This document shows, one piece after another, positions 1 through 5,551 of a DNA stretch of 5,551 bases. Numbering within the stretch: position 1 is the stretch's first letter; every line of letters starts with the position of its first letter. The translations under genes and the position numbers were made by a program. The notes under the pieces are model-generated. The model had not been told where the DNA came from. It did no database searches and saw only the letters and a list, made by a program, of their open reading frames with translations. The stretch is from Candidatus Omnitrophota bacterium. GTDB lineage: Bacteria > Omnitrophota > Gorgyraeia > JABMRN01. Location: positions 1-5,551 of the forward strand of contig JABMRN010000152.1 in NCBI GenBank assembly GCA_013202515.1, read 5' to 3'.

Positions 1-267
1 CATAATGCCAAAGCAGTGGGTGAAGTTTTTAATGTAGGGAACCCTGAGTCTATATCCATAAATGATTTGGCAAAAAAAGTGAAGATTTTAACTAAGTCCA
101 AATCTAAACTCACCCATATTCCTTATGAAAAAGCTTATGAAAAAGGTTTTGAGGATATGAGGCACAGAAGACCTGATATTACCAAGTTAAAGAACCTTAC
201 CAAGTTTAAACCTAGATTCAGCATAGATAACATTTTACAAGACACAATTGAATTTTTTGAGGAATAA
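1..267 (+). CDS. NAD-dependent nucleotide-sugar epimerase/dehydratase, C-terminal part (5' end outside window)
   Basis: The frame is open from base 1 to the TAA at 265-267, so this is the last 88 codons of a gene that starts upstream; the GTG at 16 is simply an internal Val codon. The fragment has the C-terminal signature of extended short-chain dehydrogenase/reductase sugar epimerases: a 'VFNVGNPESISINDLA' stretch, where the sugar-binding domain begins a helix that follows the 'N(V/I)G' strand, then 'PYEKAYEKGFEDMRHRRPD', in which the RRPD-type segment is typical of UDP-sugar 4-epimerases and UDP-glucuronate decarboxylases or epimerases, and a final helix ending in 'DTIEFFEE'. Known family members act in the cytoplasm on UDP- or dTDP-sugars using bound NAD. 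The Rossmann fold and the catalytic Ser/Tyr-Lys residues lie outside the window, so the exact reaction cannot be decided. The gene ends 1 base before the next start, which suggests it supplies a sugar for this locus. Confidence 0.85.
   Translation, partial: HNAKAVGEVFNVGNPESISINDLAKKVKILTKSKSKLTHIPYEKAYEKGFEDMRHRRPDITKLKNLTKFKPRFSIDNILQDTIEFFEE
259..263 (+). promoter_or_regulatory. Shine-Dalgarno for the sugar-phosphate transferase gene
   Basis: GAGGA lies in the last codons of the epimerase, with a 5-base spacer to the ATG at 269. It decides the start: the frame is open back to a TTG at 248, but that upstream start has no comparable site and would add seven residues absent from the usual hydrophobic start of the family. 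The other three starts in the window lack such a clear site. Confidence 0.7.
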
Positions 268-268
268 C

Positions 269-1300
269 ATGTTGACCATTCAGGATATTATTGGCGTATT
301 TATTTTGGGAGCGATCATTTCATATAGTTTTACCCCTCTTGTAAGACACATAGCGTTTAAAATCAAGCTTCTTGACCATCCGAATATAAACAAATCGCAT
401 GCTCATCCCATTCCGCTTTTAGGAGGTCTTTCAATATATATGGCCTTTTTCCTCCCAATTATTTTTGTATATCGTTTTGATGCTGCGTTAGTCAGCATTC
501 TAATAGGTGGCACTGTCCTGCTTTTGTTAGGTATTATAGACGATAAGCTTGGCATGATGCCTTCCATGAAGTTGACCGGACAACTTTTAGCAGCACTCAT
601 CGTATACAAGATGGGCATAAGGGTTATTACATGTGAGGATTACTATTTAAGCATGTTTTTTACATGTTTTTGGATTATTGGAATAACAAATGCGTTCAAT
701 TTATTGGATAATCTAAATGGATTGTCTTCAGGTATAGGGGGTATTGCTTCGTTATTTTTCGGAATATTAGCTATTTGTACGGGACAACGGTACGTAGCCA
801 TGTTGGCATTTTCCTTGGCGGGTGCGTGTTTCGGATTTCTTAAGCATAATTTTCCGAAAGCAAAAATTTTTATGGGTGATTCAGGAAGCATGTTTCTCGG
901 ATTTACTCTTTCGTGTATAGCAATATTGGGCTCCTGGGAAACCGATAAGATTAGCATATCTTTAGCCCTGCCTATTATCGTGCTTGGGTATCCTATATTT
1001 GATACTGCACTCGTAACATTTCTTAGGATAAGAGAGGGGCGCTCCATTTTTCAAGGAGGGAGAGACCATTCCTCTCACATGCTGGCGTCACTTGGGTTTA
1101 AGAAAACGAGAGCAGTTCTTTTAATTTATTTAATTTGTGCATGTTTGGGTTTAAGCGCTGTTTTTGTTTTATGCCTTCCCATAAAATATGGGGCGCCGCT
1201 GGCCATAGTAGCTATTTTAAGTATGATTATTTTTGGCCTATATCTTACTGCCGTACGATCTCGTAGCGCAAAGTTAAAAAGAACAAAAAATAATGACTAA
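269..1300 (+). CDS. Polyprenyl-phosphate sugar-1-phosphate transferase (MraY/WecA family, GT4-type phosphosugar transferase)
   Basis: This 343-residue multi-pass inner-membrane protein has about 10-11 hydrophobic segments, the usual size and topology for the WecA/TagO/WbpL group. Family members transfer a HexNAc-1-phosphate from a UDP-sugar to undecaprenyl phosphate, the first committed step of lipid-linked glycan synthesis. The cytoplasmic-loop motifs appear in order: PLLGG (residues 49-53), LGIIDDK with the Asp pair D91-D92, NAFNLLDNLNGL (141-152), FMGDSGS (201-207, D204), PIFDT (242-246) and GGRDHSSH (263-270), which matches the family's C-terminal His-containing substrate loop. The C-terminus is a basic cytoplasmic tail. 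One oddity is that the second Asp of the usual D-x-x-D-G-L motif is Asn here (N150). The gene follows the epimerase by 1 base and overlaps the next gene by 8 bases. The donor sugar cannot be read from sequence; peptidoglycan MraY is unlikely given the WecA-like loop and the polysaccharide context. Confidence 0.92.
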   Translation: MLTIQDIIGVFILGAIISYSFTPLVRHIAFKIKLLDHPNINKSHAHPIPLLGGLSIYMAFFLPIIFVYRFDAALVSILIGGTVLLLLGIIDDKLGMMPSMKLTGQLLAALIVYKMGIRVITCEDYYLSMFFTCFWIIGITNAFNLLDNLNGLSSGIGGIASLFFGILAICTGQRYVAMLAFSLAGACFGFLKHNFPKAKIFMGDSGSMFLGFTLSCIAILGSWETDKISISLALPIIVLGYPIFDTALVTFLRIREGRSIFQGGRDHSSHMLASLGFKKTRAVLLIYLICACLGLSAVFVLCLPIKYGAPLAIVAILSMIIFGLYLTAVRSRSAKLKRTKNND

Positions 1301-2525
1301 ACAAAGCATTGTAGACATCCTAAATAAGACTATAGAGTGGTCGCTGTATCTGTTAATCTTCTGCCTGCCGTTTTCAAAATCAATAATAGAGATTACTATA
1401 ACCATTGCGCTGGTAGCATGGGTAATAAAAAAGATTTTATTAAGGGATTTTAGATTAAAAAAGACACCTCTTAATATTTTACTTTTTGCCTTATTTTTCG
1501 CATCCGTCATATCCATGATAAATGCGGGTGACAAGTTCTTTGTTGCCTACGCCCTTATTACGAAGTGTTCAAAATGGATTCTTTTATACTTTATTATTGT
1601 TGAGGAGATGAATTCCGAGACAAAACTGAAAAATCTGCTTACAATGATTTTTTTATCAGGTATAGTGGTTTGCATAGATGCATTTATTCAGTACCGTTAT
1701 CTATACACAGACGTGATCCGCCATTACCCTTCTTTTAAGTATACCCCGGCATATAGTTCTGACGGATTTTATAGAGGATTTCCTACGGGACCATTTCCTT
1801 TCCCAAATGATTTTTCTGCTTGGATGCTGATGATTCTCATACCCGCACTCGTTATATTTCTTTTTGGAATAAGAAGCTTATTTGCTAAAATTGGTGTCGG
1901 ATTATTTTCCGCGTTGCTGGCATACTTTTTTTATTTTGCCAATACAAGAAGCGCATGGTTAGGTTTTATGTTGTCGATGTGTGCAATTTTGGCAATAAAA
2001 AAGATAAGGCTTTTAATGGCAGTTCTTTTGTTGATCCTTGTAGCATATCCATTTTTGCCGAAAGAAAAAACCAAAGATATTTTCTGTACAGCGAGTTTTA
2101 CCGACAGGGGCGTAATGTGGAAAAACGGCTATGAGATATTTATGCAACACCCGATCATAGGTAACGGCCTGAACACTTTTTTTGGAAAATATAAAGAAGT
2201 GCGCGATGATGAATGCAAAGGCTTGAGAGGAAGCTATGCGCACAACGGATTTCTTCAGATAGCCGCCGATATAGGCATTCTTGGCCTTACTGTTTTTCTA
2301 TTAATAATCGGGCAAACTTTTTATTGTTCGTATAAATTCATAAAGAAATGTAATGACAGGTTTTACAAGGCGCTTTCTCTTGGTATATGTGGCGGCTTAT
2401 TAGCTTTTTTAGTACACAGTTTTTTTGATACCAATCTACATTCCTTGCCGCTTGTTGCGCTCTTTTGGTTTACCGTAGGAGTGCTCATGAGCTTGGATCA
2501 AATAGCATGCAAAAATGAAGCATAA
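1293..2525 (+). CDS. O-antigen ligase / polymerase-type membrane protein (Wzy_C/WaaL superfamily)
   Basis: This 410-residue protein has about 11-12 predicted membrane segments (approximately 15-31, 33-50, 60-77, 81-102, 113-133, 174-192, 197-216, 222-236, 239-255, 322-345, 360-380 and 383-400) and one large hydrophilic loop at about 256-321, the architecture of WaaL ligases and many Wzy polymerases. Recognisable motifs are FPNDFSAW (170-177), NTRSAW (217-222, with the conserved Arg219), 'DRGVMWKNGYEIFMQHPIIG' (271-290) followed directly by NGLNTF, and YAHNGFLQIAADIGILGL (315-332), whose His-Asn precedes a membrane helix as is standard in the superfamily. A further His lies at HSFFDTNLHS (375-384). 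Two cysteines, C265 and C308, sit in the large loop and could form a disulfide if it is periplasmic. Such proteins use undecaprenyl-diphosphate-linked glycans, either to lengthen them or to move them to lipid A-core, another lipid or protein. Sequence alone does not separate the two roles. The start is the ATG in ATGACTAA, overlapping the previous stop by 8 bases, with no clear Shine-Dalgarno. Confidence 0.88.
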   Translation: MTKQSIVDILNKTIEWSLYLLIFCLPFSKSIIEITITIALVAWVIKKILLRDFRLKKTPLNILLFALFFASVISMINAGDKFFVAYALITKCSKWILLYFIIVEEMNSETKLKNLLTMIFLSGIVVCIDAFIQYRYLYTDVIRHYPSFKYTPAYSSDGFYRGFPTGPFPFPNDFSAWMLMILIPALVIFLFGIRSLFAKIGVGLFSALLAYFFYFANTRSAWLGFMLSMCAILAIKKIRLLMAVLLLILVAYPFLPKEKTKDIFCTASFTDRGVMWKNGYEIFMQHPIIGNGLNTFFGKYKEVRDDECKGLRGSYAHNGFLQIAADIGILGLTVFLLIIGQTFYCSYKFIKKCNDRFYKALSLGICGGLLAFLVHSFFDTNLHSLPLVALFWFTVGVLMSLDQIACKNEA

Positions 2526-3639
2526 TAAAAATATATTGATCGTAAACACTTTTGGCATAGGAGATGTGTTGTTTTCAACCCCTCTTCTAGAAGTGTTAAA
2601 AAGAACGCTACCAGGAGTCGAGATTAGCTATATATGCAATAAAAGGACCTGCCATGTTTTAAAGAACAATAAGAATGTTTCTAATATTATTGTATTCGAA
2701 AAGGATCACTTCCGCGATGTGGCCAAGAAATCTAAAATTAGATTTCTTAAAATGTTTTTAGCTCTCTGTAAGAAAATAAAATCTCTTGATGCGGACATAA
2801 TGATAGATTTGACACTCAATTATCGAGCTTCACTTATAGGTAAGATTTTAGGCATACCCCGAAGAATTGGTTTTAATTATAGAAATCGTGGAAAGTTTTT
2901 AACAAATAGAATAGAGTTAGAAGGTTTTGATAAGAAACACGTAGCATTGTATTATCTGGATCTTCTTAAGCTTATCGGTTTGGAAATTCCGGACAATATC
3001 TTTACATCTGCTTTTTGCTTGAAGGAAGATGAAGAATGGGCCGATAATTTTATGAAAACGAAAAGCATAAACAAAAAATTCATTTTAGGAGTGGTCCCTG
3101 GAGGAGGAAAGAGCTGGGGCAGTGAGGCCAGATATAGAAGGTGGCCTGTTTCGCATTTTGCTCATGTAACCGACAGATTAATACATGATTTTCAAATTCC
3201 TATACTTCTATTTGGAGACAGTACCGAAGCCGAACTTTGTAAAAACATGGAGTCATTCATGCGTAATCCAATAATCAACATTGCTGGCAAGACAACCGTT
3301 GGGCAGTTTATGGCGTTGGTAAGTCGCTGCAGTATTATTTTTTGTAATGAAGGAGGGCCGCTTCACATATCCGTTGCGCTTAAAATTCCTACTGTATCTA
3401 TATTTGGTCCTGTTGACGAAAAAATATACGGCCCATATTCACCTGAGATATCAAAACATATTGTGGTCAGCAATAGAGCTAGCTGTCTGCCATGTTACGC
3501 TAAGTTTAAACACCGAAAGTGTGAATCAATAACATGTCTAAACTCTATATCCGAAGACGAAGCGTATAATGCGATAAGGGGCCTCATGGAAAAACTTGGT
3601 AAGCAACCGATGTATAGCGGAAACAAAAAAAATGAATAA
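2515..3639 (+). CDS. Glycosyltransferase family 9 protein (heptosyltransferase-like)
   Basis: This 374-residue cytoplasmic GT-B enzyme is full length for GT9, the family of WaaC/WaaF/WaaQ, which use ADP-heptose; many environmental members have unknown donors. The N-terminal domain starts with the hallmark FGIGDVLFSTPLL (13-25), in which D17 matches the position of the catalytic Asp of WaaC. The C-terminal domain contains VVPGGGKSWGS (193-203) and RRWP (208-211), the family's PG(A/G)-x-W-x-KRWP nucleotide loop, then LLFGD (231-235), INIAGKTTVGQF (254-265), CNEGGPLHISVA (277-288), the GT9 form of the N(D/E)xGPxH signature, and IFGPVDEKIYGPY (296-308). A Cys cluster follows: CLPC (324-327), C336 and C341, comparable to the C-x-x-C...C...C tail of many GT9 proteins. 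It begins 11 bases inside the preceding gene and has no clear ribosome site, so coupled translation is likely. Role by context: adding a sugar during core or repeat-unit assembly. Heptose as donor is not proven. Confidence 0.9.
   Translation: MKHNKNILIVNTFGIGDVLFSTPLLEVLKRTLPGVEISYICNKRTCHVLKNNKNVSNIIVFEKDHFRDVAKKSKIRFLKMFLALCKKIKSLDADIMIDLTLNYRASLIGKILGIPRRIGFNYRNRGKFLTNRIELEGFDKKHVALYYLDLLKLIGLEIPDNIFTSAFCLKEDEEWADNFMKTKSINKKFILGVVPGGGKSWGSEARYRRWPVSHFAHVTDRLIHDFQIPILLFGDSTEAELCKNMESFMRNPIINIAGKTTVGQFMALVSRCSIIFCNEGGPLHISVALKIPTVSIFGPVDEKIYGPYSPEISKHIVVSNRASCLPCYAKFKHRKCESITCLNSISEDEAYNAIRGLMEKLGKQPMYSGNKKNE
2725..2748. repeat. Perfect inverted repeat inside the GT9 gene
   Basis: The arms AAGAAATCTA (2725-2734) and TAGATTTCTT (2739-2748) are exact reverse complements separated by AAAT. 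A run of five T lies at 2755-2759. The repeat is within coding sequence (residues about 71-78 of the GT9, a Lys-rich stretch). The arms hold only two G:C pairs each, so an RNA hairpin would be weak. Function is unknown and chance is possible. Confidence 0.4.
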
Positions 3640-5551
3640 AGTCTGTGACATAATAATACCGGTTTGGAACCAACTGGACTGTACAAAAAGGTGCATAGAG
3701 CACATAGTGAAAAATACACGATATCCAATTCGGTTGATATTAGTAGATAATGGCAGCGATAGCGAAACAAAGCACTATCTTGAAAGCCTGAAGAAGAACT
3801 TGGCTATTGATGTATGTGTAATCAGAAATGAAGAAAATTTGGGATTTATCAGGGCAGTTAATCATGGTTTTAAGGTTTCGAAAGCGGGGTATGTGTGTGT
3901 TATGAATAATGATACTGCCCCAGGGGTAGGCTGGCTTACAGAACTTGTAATGTTTGCAGAAAAACACCCAGACACAGGCCTTTTAAATCCTTTATGCAAT
4001 GGACATACGCCTAGGGGACTTACGATTAATGAATACGCAAGAAAAGTTGCCGTGGATAACAAAGGCTGCTATATGGAAATGAACCAGTGCCAGGGCTTCT
4101 GTATGCTGATAAAAAGAGAGCTTATTGAAAAGATTGGACATCTAGATGAAAGTTTTGGCATAGGAGGCTTCGACGATACAGATTACTCAATGAGAGCCCA
4201 TAAGGCAGGTTATAGGTCCGTGTGCCTACATTCTTCATATGTTTTTCATGAGGAACATATATCTTTCAATAACATGGGTAAGAGGAAAAAGATTCAGGCA
4301 TCCTCTGAAAAAGAATATTTCAAGAAATGGTCACGCCATCTGAGAATAGCGATTCTGTTTTCTGTTTCCATGAAAACAAATGATAACGAGATATCCAATC
4401 TTTTAAAGATAGCATTGTTTTTGGCAAGAGACTGGTGTTGGGTCAATTTACTGATTTTCGGAGACCGAAATACCAAGAAAAGAATAGATGCCGTAAAGGA
4501 GAAAATCAGCTTTCCGCTTCATCAGAACATAAAATTTAATTATCTGAACAGAAAAATCAGGATTTTAGAAATCATTGTCCGCATTTTGGAAAGAGCCATT
4601 GGAACAAAAAGAAGAAAACGCTATGACCATGTCATCTATGACAATATCCGGCCCTTTCCGTTATTAAATGGATTATGCGCTATCCAGGGTTGCGGAACAA
4701 TGGGGGTAGATTTCAGCAGTTATGAAGAGCGACGGTTAGAAAAGATGCTTATGTTTTGTCAGGGAGGAAGTTCCCACCAAGACATAAAATGCGATATAAT
4801 CTTACCCGTATATGGCCAGTTCGAAGTTACAAAAAAATGTGTCGAAAGAATAGTGAAAAATACCGATACGCCGTTTAGGCTGATTATTGTAAATAATGGT
4901 AAAGATGCTGAAACAAGAAAATTATTGGAGGACCTCAAGAAAAATGACTCGGTCGAAACAGTCATTTTACACAATGATCACAATATTGGTTGGGTGAAAG
5001 CTCTAAATAGGGCTATAGACATTTCGGATGCTCCCTATATATGTTTCCAGAATAATGACACAATAGTTACGCGCGGTTGGCTTAGAAAGATGATTAATAT
5101 CCTTAGGTCAAACGATAAGTTTGGAATAATTAATCCAACATGGGAGGATAGGCCTGACAGAGTTTCAATAGAAAAATACAATACTCTTCTTGAAAAAAAA
5201 GGCCAAGGTAGATTCATTGAAACAGATTGGTGTCGTGGATTTTCTGCGGTTATAAAAAGAGAGGTTGTAGAAAAAATCGGGCATGTTGATGAGAGATATG
5301 GAATAGGTTATTTTGACGATGTTGATTATTCTGTTAGTGCCATAGAATCGGGATTTATTGTCGTTAGGGCACTTGATACCTACGTTTATCATCAAAGAAA
5401 TGTTTCTTTTTTTGAAGTTGCTAATGGGTCCGAATGGAACGAGATGCACGAGAAAAATAAGAGCATCTATTATAAAAAATGGGGCAAGCCTCTCAGGATT
5501 GCGCTTGTGCTGGATTCTGAGATTGTACGAAACGAGAAACTTTTACACGAG
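3632..5551 (+). CDS. Tandem-domain glycosyltransferase family 2 protein (3' end outside window)
   Basis: The frame stays open from the ATG at 3632 through the last base: 640 codons with no stop, so the C-terminus is missing. Two GT-A (GT2, rhamnosyl/galactofuranosyl-transferase-like) domains are visible. Domain 1 (about residues 5-210) has CDIIIPVWN (5-13), LVDNGSD (37-43), NLGFIRAVNHG (69-79), the DxD-type MNNDT (91-95), CQGFCMLIKRE (153-163) and GGFDDTDYSMRAHKAGY (178-194), the acidic FDDxDY holding the probable catalytic base. Domain 2 (about 387-590) repeats this: CDIILPVYGQ (387-396), IVNNGKD (419-425), NIGWVKALNRA (451-461), QNNDT (473-477), CRGFSAVIKRE (534-544) and GYFDDVDYSVSAIESGF (559-575). 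Between them (about 237-386) is an alpha/beta segment I cannot assign. No signal peptide or membrane span is apparent, so it is probably cytoplasmic or peripheral. The start overlaps the GT9 stop by 8 bases. Likely role: adding one or two sugars to the lipid-linked glycan. Donor and acceptor are unknown. Confidence 0.9.
   Translation, partial: MNKVCDIIIPVWNQLDCTKRCIEHIVKNTRYPIRLILVDNGSDSETKHYLESLKKNLAIDVCVIRNEENLGFIRAVNHGFKVSKAGYVCVMNNDTAPGVGWLTELVMFAEKHPDTGLLNPLCNGHTPRGLTINEYARKVAVDNKGCYMEMNQCQGFCMLIKRELIEKIGHLDESFGIGGFDDTDYSMRAHKAGYRSVCLHSSYVFHEEHISFNNMGKRKKIQASSEKEYFKKWSRHLRIAILFSVSMKTNDNEISNLLKIALFLARDWCWVNLLIFGDRNTKKRIDAVKEKISFPLHQNIKFNYLNRKIRILEIIVRILERAIGTKRRKRYDHVIYDNIRPFPLLNGLCAIQGCGTMGVDFSSYEERRLEKMLMFCQGGSSHQDIKCDIILPVYGQFEVTKKCVERIVKNTDTPFRLIIVNNGKDAETRKLLEDLKKNDSVETVILHNDHNIGWVKALNRAIDISDAPYICFQNNDTIVTRGWLRKMINILRSNDKFGIINPTWEDRPDRVSIEKYNTLLEKKGQGRFIETDWCRGFSAVIKREVVEKIGHVDERYGIGYFDDVDYSVSAIESGFIVVRALDTYVYHQRNVSFFEVANGSEWNEMHEKNKSIYYKKWGKPLRIALVLDSEIVRNEKLLHE
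3644..4789 (+). repeat. Protein-level repeat unit, copy 1 (GT2 domain plus alpha/beta segment)
   Basis: Residues 5-386 of the last gene form one complete unit. Matching landmarks in copy 2 lie a constant 381-384 residues further on: C5/C387, D39/N421, NND 92-94/474-476, FDD 180-182/561-563 and KKW 231-233/615-617. The DNA of the two copies differs widely at third codon positions (for example GAAAAGATTGGACAT against GAAAAAATCGGGCAT), so the duplication is old or the copies were joined from diverged genes. Confidence 0.8.
4340..4789 (+). other. Unassigned alpha/beta segment between the two GT2 domains
   Basis: Residues 237-386 of the last gene start with a strand-like LRIAILFSVS (237-246), then a helix-to-strand stretch LLKIALFLARDWCWVNLLIF (257-276), a charged helical part with many Lys/Arg (about 280-330), YDHVIYDNI (331-339) and a Gly-rich IQGCGTMGVDFSS (351-363). 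The pattern resembles the beginning of a GT-B/GT4-like N-terminal domain (strand, helix, strand, then 'YDxV...'), but it is much too short for a full GT-B enzyme and the nucleotide-binding half is absent. The same opening reappears after the second GT2 domain (LRIALVLDSE, 621-630), so the segment belongs to the repeated unit and is not a random linker. Function is unknown. Confidence 0.5.
4790..5551 (+). repeat. Protein-level repeat unit, copy 2 (cut by window edge)
   Basis: Residues 387-640 of the last gene repeat the GT2 domain and the first about 20 residues of the following alpha/beta segment; the rest lies beyond the window. All acidic motifs are retained (NND 474-476, FDDVD 561-565), but the Asp of the first-strand VDN motif is Asn (N421). 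A short insertion around residues 596-610 (SEWNEMHEKN region) accounts for the small change in offset between the copies. Confidence 0.8.

Noticed and set aside
248..268. TTG start at 248 for the sugar-phosphate transferase
   Set aside because: The ATG at 269 has a well-spaced GAGGA and gives the usual start of the family; the upstream extension lies inside the epimerase end and adds unconserved residues.
643..1047. Antisense open frame of 134 codons opposite the sugar-phosphate transferase
   Set aside because: It lies wholly opposite a gene with all family motifs. Its translation shows no recognisable domain, and it looks like a shadow of the codon pattern on the + strand.
3347..3532. A 61-codon + strand frame inside the GT9 gene
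   Set aside because: It overlaps the signature region of GT9 in another frame and begins inside the conserved NEGGPLH codons. It is a frame shadow.
3495..4062. Three overlapping antisense frames across the GT9/GT2 junction
   Set aside because: They lie opposite well-supported coding sequence, overlap one another in different frames, are rich in unlikely residue mixtures and have no convincing starts.
5121..5138. Imperfect palindrome TTGGAATAATTAATCCAA in the GT2 gene
   Set aside because: It is short, has a symmetric mismatch and sits in A+T-rich coding DNA; such near-palindromes are expected by chance.
4759..5449. Antisense frames opposite the second GT2 domain
   Set aside because: The + strand here encodes clear GT2 motifs; the minus-strand frames are short and show no family signature.
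1..5551. Mobile element, phage, CRISPR, toxin-antitoxin or defence system
   Set aside because: No transposase, integrase, terminal repeats, regularly spaced repeats or defence-type domains are visible. All coding capacity is explained by polysaccharide biosynthesis genes.

Overview
The window is a gene-dense, A+T-rich stretch of a surface-polysaccharide (O-antigen, capsule or exopolysaccharide) locus. Everything I can support lies on the + strand. It holds five protein-coding genes in one tight array: the 3' end of a nucleotide-sugar epimerase/dehydratase, a membrane phosphosugar transferase of the MraY/WecA family, an O-antigen ligase/polymerase-type membrane protein, a family 9 (heptosyltransferase-like) glycosyltransferase, and a long family 2 glycosyltransferase that runs off the right edge. 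No intergenic region exceeds 1 base. I found no promoter, terminator, tRNA, rRNA, CRISPR array or insertion sequence.

A GT9 enzyme together with a Wzy/WaaL-type protein points to a diderm (Gram-negative type) bacterium. Low G+C, heavy use of ATA and AGA/AGG codons, and the dialect of the GT9 motifs would suit an uncultivated lineage such as Omnitrophota. That placement is an impression, not something the sequence proves.

Layout: 1-267 is the epimerase C-terminus. At 269-1300 is the polyprenyl-phosphate sugar-1-phosphate transferase, the only gene with a clear Shine-Dalgarno. At 1293-2525 is the ligase/polymerase, at 2515-3639 the GT9, and at 3632 to beyond 5551 the GT2. The last three genes start inside the preceding gene (overlaps of 8, 11 and 8 bases), so they are probably one transcript with coupled translation.

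A plausible division of labour, inferred from families only, is as follows. The epimerase supplies a nucleotide sugar. The MraY/WecA-like enzyme loads the first sugar phosphate on undecaprenyl phosphate at the inner membrane. The GT9 and GT2 enzymes extend the glycan on the cytoplasmic face. The multi-pass ligase/polymerase polymerises the exported chain or transfers it to its acceptor.

The most interesting item is the last gene. It contains a roughly 382-residue unit (a GT2 domain plus a poorly recognisable alpha/beta segment) that occurs once completely and begins a second time before the window ends. The second copy has a substitution at the conserved nucleotide-binding Asp.
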